Assembly (NCBI RefSeq): GCF_000305935.1
Contig: NC_018870.1
Span: 79,942-143,941, forward strand
Direction: 5' to 3'
DNA: 64,000 nt
From: Thermacetogenium phaeum DSM 12270
Lineage (GTDB): Bacteria; Bacillota; DSM-12270; Thermacetogeniales; Thermacetogeniaceae
Made by a program: the position numbers and the translations under genes. Below the pieces are notes generated by a model, which was not told where the DNA came from, searched no databases, and was given only the letters and a program-made list of their open reading frames with translations. Below, piece after piece: positions 61,386 through 64,000 of this stretch (position 1 is the first letter of the stretch; every line of letters begins with the position of its first letter).

Positions 61386-62197
61386 TGAAAGTTTTTGTCA
61401 TTGATGTTGCTAAGTGTTCCGGTTGTTATTCTTGCCAACTGGCGTGTAAAAATGAACATGTAGGTAAAGACTGGACACCATATGCTAAACCTCAGCCGCA
61501 GACAGGACACTTTTGGATGAAAATAAAGGAAACGGAGCACGGTAGCATACCTAAAGTTAAAGTGGAATATCGCCCGACGCTCTGCATGCATTGTGACGAT
61601 GCCAGCTGTATAAAAGCTGCTAAGGATGGAGCTGTATATAGGAGAAAAGATGGCTTAGTAATTATTGATCCTGAAAAAGCGAAAGGGCAAAAGCAACTGG
61701 TAGAGGCCTGCCCATATGGTGCGATATATTGGAACGAGGAATTAAACATTCCACAGAAATGCACTGGTTGTGCGCATTTAGTAGATGAAGGAGAAGTGCC
61801 GCGCTGTGTAGATGCATGTGCACATGAGGCGATTAAGTTCGGAGAAGAAGAGGAACTGGCCGATCTAATTGCTAAAGCTGAGGTTATGCAGCCTGAACTG
61901 GGACTGAGACCAAGAGTATATTATCTTAACCTACCGGGCTTCTTTGTGGCGGGTGATGTGTATGATCCAGTAAGCGATGAAATAATTGAAGGCGCAGAGA
62001 TAACCCTTAATAACAAACAGACTGGGGAGAGTTGGACGACGAAATCTGATGACTTTGGGGACTTTTGGTTCAAGCGCTTAAAATCCGGCCAGTATTCACT
62101 GGACATTAAGATGAGCGGATATAAACCCATCCAAATCAGCGATATCGCCGTGGATAAAAGCGTTAACCTCGGCAGTCTATCCCTTGAGCGGGAGTAG
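61385..62197 (+). CDS. athS: Transhydroxylase-like small (Fe-S) subunit with C-terminal beta domain
   Basis: 270 residues, start overlapping the athL stop (TAATG). Cysteine clusters CSGCYSCQLACKNEH, CMHCDDASCIKAA, CPYGAIYW and CTGCAHLVDEGEVPRC..CAHEAIK support three [4Fe-4S] centres. Residues ~185-270 form a carboxypeptidase-regulatory/Cna-B-like beta domain (GDVYDPVSDEIIEGAEITLN; FWFKRLKSGQYSLDIKMSGY). Fusion of this domain to a ferredoxin subunit is a hallmark of transhydroxylase AthS. Confidence 0.88.
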   Translation: MKVFVIDVAKCSGCYSCQLACKNEHVGKDWTPYAKPQPQTGHFWMKIKETEHGSIPKVKVEYRPTLCMHCDDASCIKAAKDGAVYRRKDGLVIIDPEKAKGQKQLVEACPYGAIYWNEELNIPQKCTGCAHLVDEGEVPRCVDACAHEAIKFGEEEELADLIAKAEVMQPELGLRPRVYYLNLPGFFVAGDVYDPVSDEIIEGAEITLNNKQTGESWTTKSDDFGDFWFKRLKSGQYSLDIKMSGYKPIQISDIAVDKSVNLGSLSLERE

Positions 62198-62264
62198 AAT
62201 TTGCTACGTAACCATTGATATAAAACTGTTATGGTACTTAAATAAAGGCTGCTTATGCTGCATG

Positions 62265-62306
62265 TGCTGGTGGCAGCAGCTGCGGCTTCTGCCACCAGCA
62301 GTTTTT
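62265..62306 (+). terminator. Intrinsic terminator between athS and the MFS gene
   Basis: TGCTGGTGGCAG / CTGCCACCAGCA, 12 perfect pairs, then GTTTTT. It may lower expression of the transporter relative to athLS. Confidence 0.88.
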
Positions 62307-62351
62307 ATAACTCGGATAGAATTTGCGGAAGATTCGACAGGGGGTGTTATT

Positions 62352-63533
62352 GTGAAAAGAAAGGCCTGGGCAGTAATGTGGGTCGCTTACCTCGCCGGGG
62401 TGGCCATAGCTTTGAACCAGTTTAAAGTCCCCCCGGTTATGCAGGTATTGCTCGATAGCTTACAAGTGAGCATGGCAACTGGCGGTTGGCTGATGTCTGT
62501 TTTTTCTGTGGCGGGTGTAATGTTTGCGCTTCCCGCTGCTTTCCTTTTAGGTCGAGTTGGCCCCAAAGCGAGCGGACTTGTAGCTCTGGGGTGCACCATC
62601 GTAGGTTCTGTCATAGGTGCTTTAGCTCAGGGAGCAGGTGTGCTGTTGGTCGGAAGGATTATTGAGGGTATAGGATTGGCTCTGATTGCAGTCGTGGCCC
62701 CGGCGGTCATCAGTATGTGGTTTGAGCCTCAAGAAAGAGGGCTGCCGATGGGCATCTGGTCATCTTGGGTGCCGGTGGCAACTTTTGTTATGTATAACAT
62801 AGCCGATGCAATACAAAAATCTTTTGGCTGGCAGGGAATCTGGTGGTTAGGGACCGCAGTAGCCTTAGTTGCATTTGTAGCGTACGCAGCGGTAGTTGAT
62901 GTGCCTGATAAAGGGGCAGCCGGAGAAGAGAAACAGAAAGGGGCGCCTGTTTCGATGGGTGAAGGGCTGTTAAGCCTTAATACTTGGCTGTTGGCACTTG
63001 CCTTCTGTGGTTTTAACTTCGCTTTAATCGGATATAGCACCTGGGCGCCGTCTTACCTGAGTGAATTCCCAGGAGTAGGGACAGCAGCGGCCAATTTCTA
63101 TGCTAGTTTGCCTTCCCTTGTGCTTATACCTGGGGGGATATTTGCCGGTTGGGTGCTCGATCGCACGAGGAACCGTAAGGCAGTTTTAACAATAGCTTTG
63201 GCTGCGGTCACTGTTGTGCTTATTTGGTGCTTTAAGTTAGATACTTTTATTGTTGTTCCCTACATGATTGGTATTGGCTTAATTTCGAGCTTCGTTCCTA
63301 GCAGCACCTTTACATTGGCACCTGAGACAGCTCCGCGCCCTGAACTGGCTGGGGTGGCTTTAGGAGTAGTAAGTATAGGTCAGAACTTTGGTATGCTCGT
63401 GGGGCCGCCGGTAATTGCCAAAGCTGCAGCTGGTGGAGCATGGGTTATGGGGACTTATCCGGTAGTTATAGGGTGTGCGGTGGCAATAGTGGCTGCTTTG
63501 TTAATGAGGATTAGAGCTGGAGCGTCTGCATAA
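62352..63533 (+). CDS. Major facilitator superfamily transporter
   Basis: 393 residues from a GTG behind AGGGGGTG; 12 predicted helices. The first half has LGRVGPKASGLVALGCTIVG and GRIIEGIGLALIAVVAPAVI; the middle loop is charged, and RTRNRKAVLTIALAAVTVVL follows in the second half. Its place behind athLS suggests uptake of the aromatic substrate (such as gallate or a trihydroxybenzene), which is inference. The terminator at 62265-62306 separates it from athS. Confidence 0.9.
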   Translation: MKRKAWAVMWVAYLAGVAIALNQFKVPPVMQVLLDSLQVSMATGGWLMSVFSVAGVMFALPAAFLLGRVGPKASGLVALGCTIVGSVIGALAQGAGVLLVGRIIEGIGLALIAVVAPAVISMWFEPQERGLPMGIWSSWVPVATFVMYNIADAIQKSFGWQGIWWLGTAVALVAFVAYAAVVDVPDKGAAGEEKQKGAPVSMGEGLLSLNTWLLALAFCGFNFALIGYSTWAPSYLSEFPGVGTAAANFYASLPSLVLIPGGIFAGWVLDRTRNRKAVLTIALAAVTVVLIWCFKLDTFIVVPYMIGIGLISSFVPSSTFTLAPETAPRPELAGVALGVVSIGQNFGMLVGPPVIAKAAAGGAWVMGTYPVVIGCAVAIVAALLMRIRAGASA

Positions 63534-63580
63534 TAATTTTTTTGGATAGATATTTTTAAATAGCTTCTCCTTAAATTACC

Positions 63581-63636
63581 TGGCAGTGGGAAAATGAGTT
63601 CTTTTGTTTCATGCATTTATCAATTTTCCACTGCCA
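63581..63636 (+). terminator. Hairpin after the MFS gene
   Basis: TGGCAGTGGGAAAAT / ATTTTCCACTGCCA with one bulge and a 27-nt loop. No T-run follows, so terminator function is uncertain. Confidence 0.45.
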
Positions 63637-63922
63637 GTGTTCATCAATGTATAAGTTAAGGATTGGAATGTGTCATAATTCAAGTTTAATTGGGGTTTGC
63701 TGATGGCGCTTCATTGTGTTTTGAATCCTTTTGCGTCATCAATGGTTTATTTCAGAAAGGTTTTATATGCTGCACGATTGCCTTTTCATGAAAGTGAGAA
63801 GGGATGATGTAAAATATGATGTAATAATATGATGGAGTAAAAAGAAATAAAAAGATGAATAAGATTTTTAGAAACAAATTCAATAAGATCAATACAGCAC
63901 AAATGGAAAGGAGCGATTGCTT
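63637..63922. other. Intergenic region before the right-edge gene
   Basis: About 285 bp, strongly AT-rich. No gene seen; AAAGGAG before 63923 is the ribosome site of the next gene. Confidence 0.4.
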
Positions 63923-64000
63923 ATGTGCTTTCGGCCACCACAAGTAAAAAAGAGAGTTAGGTGTCCTAAATGCGGATTCTTAACTAATGAGGGGGATAAA
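63923..64000 (+). CDS. Zinc-ribbon protein, start only
   Basis: The first 26 codons are visible before the window ends: MCFRPPQVKKRVRCPKCGFL, then TNEGDK. The CPKCG knuckle suggests a small zinc-ribbon protein. AAAGGAG lies 8-9 bp before the ATG. Confidence 0.6.
   Translation, partial: MCFRPPQVKKRVRCPKCGFLTNEGDK

Overview
The window looks like chromosomal DNA of an anaerobic, spore-former-type Firmicute, most like the Peptococcaceae (Desulfotomaculum/Pelotomaculum relatives). Reasons: strong AGGAGG-type ribosome sites with frequent TTG/GTG starts, ResB/CcsA (system II) cytochrome c maturation, PucR-type regulators, several molybdopterin enzymes, Tat-lipoprotein flavin reductases and DUF1670 proteins. 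This placement is inference; there is no rRNA in the window.

Left part (1-8345): a radical SAM gene running off the edge, a TetR regulator with matching palindromic operators in front of both genes, a COG2509-type flavoprotein, an IS607-type transposon (TnpA serine recombinase, TnpB RNA-guided nuclease relative, structured 3' region that may be its guide RNA), purA, and tRNA-Lys(TTT).

Island at tRNA-Lys (8302-15216): three toxin-antitoxin modules of different kinds (HicBA, HicAB, VapBC). Each is followed by the same ~165-205 bp repeat, which ends in a copy of the 3' end of tRNA-Lys (truncated in copy 2). Between modules 1 and 2 lie broken mobile-element pieces (integrase arm domain, tyrosine recombinase tail, IS110, IS3 orfA, group II intron reverse transcriptase, SPOR fragment), GC-rich repeats and an unrecognised secreted/cytosolic protein pair.

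Metal and respiratory genes (15715-47327): a NifX-like protein; an attenuator-like leader followed by a TrmO-like/CooC-like/FecBCD-type metal-uptake operon; a PIN toxin with a damaged antitoxin; ccsA-resB; a PucR regulator divergent from two Tat-exported flavoprotein reductases and a pentaheme NapC-type cytochrome; a second FecCD-type transporter behind a clear terminator/antiterminator leader; a BioB-like radical SAM enzyme plus molybdopterin oxidoreductase; and a nine-gene operon (DUF2064, CCG-type Fe-S protein, DUF169-ferredoxin, second molybdopterin oxidoreductase, four-cluster ferredoxin, NrfD-like anchor, GNAT, MBL hydrolase, flavin-reductase-like protein). The two molybdopterin genes share a ~1.24 kb nearly identical core, a sign of recent gene conversion.

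Right part (47328-64000): IS and gene remnants, a sigma-54 activator with a GAF domain, an IS1634-type element with 13-bp inverted repeats, DUF1670 genes with frameshifts, a truncated second IS1634-type copy, then a pyrogallol-phloroglucinol transhydroxylase-like pair (athL/athS) with an MFS transporter, and the start of a zinc-ribbon gene.

Regulatory theme: four good -24/-12 (sigma-54) promoters precede the second metal transporter, the radical SAM-molybdoenzyme operon, the nine-gene molybdoenzyme operon and athLS. The two molybdoenzyme promoters share an identical 16-bp near-palindrome 76-92 bp upstream, and the transporter promoter has a half copy at the same distance. This suggests a sigma-54 regulon that couples metal supply to molybdoenzyme expression.
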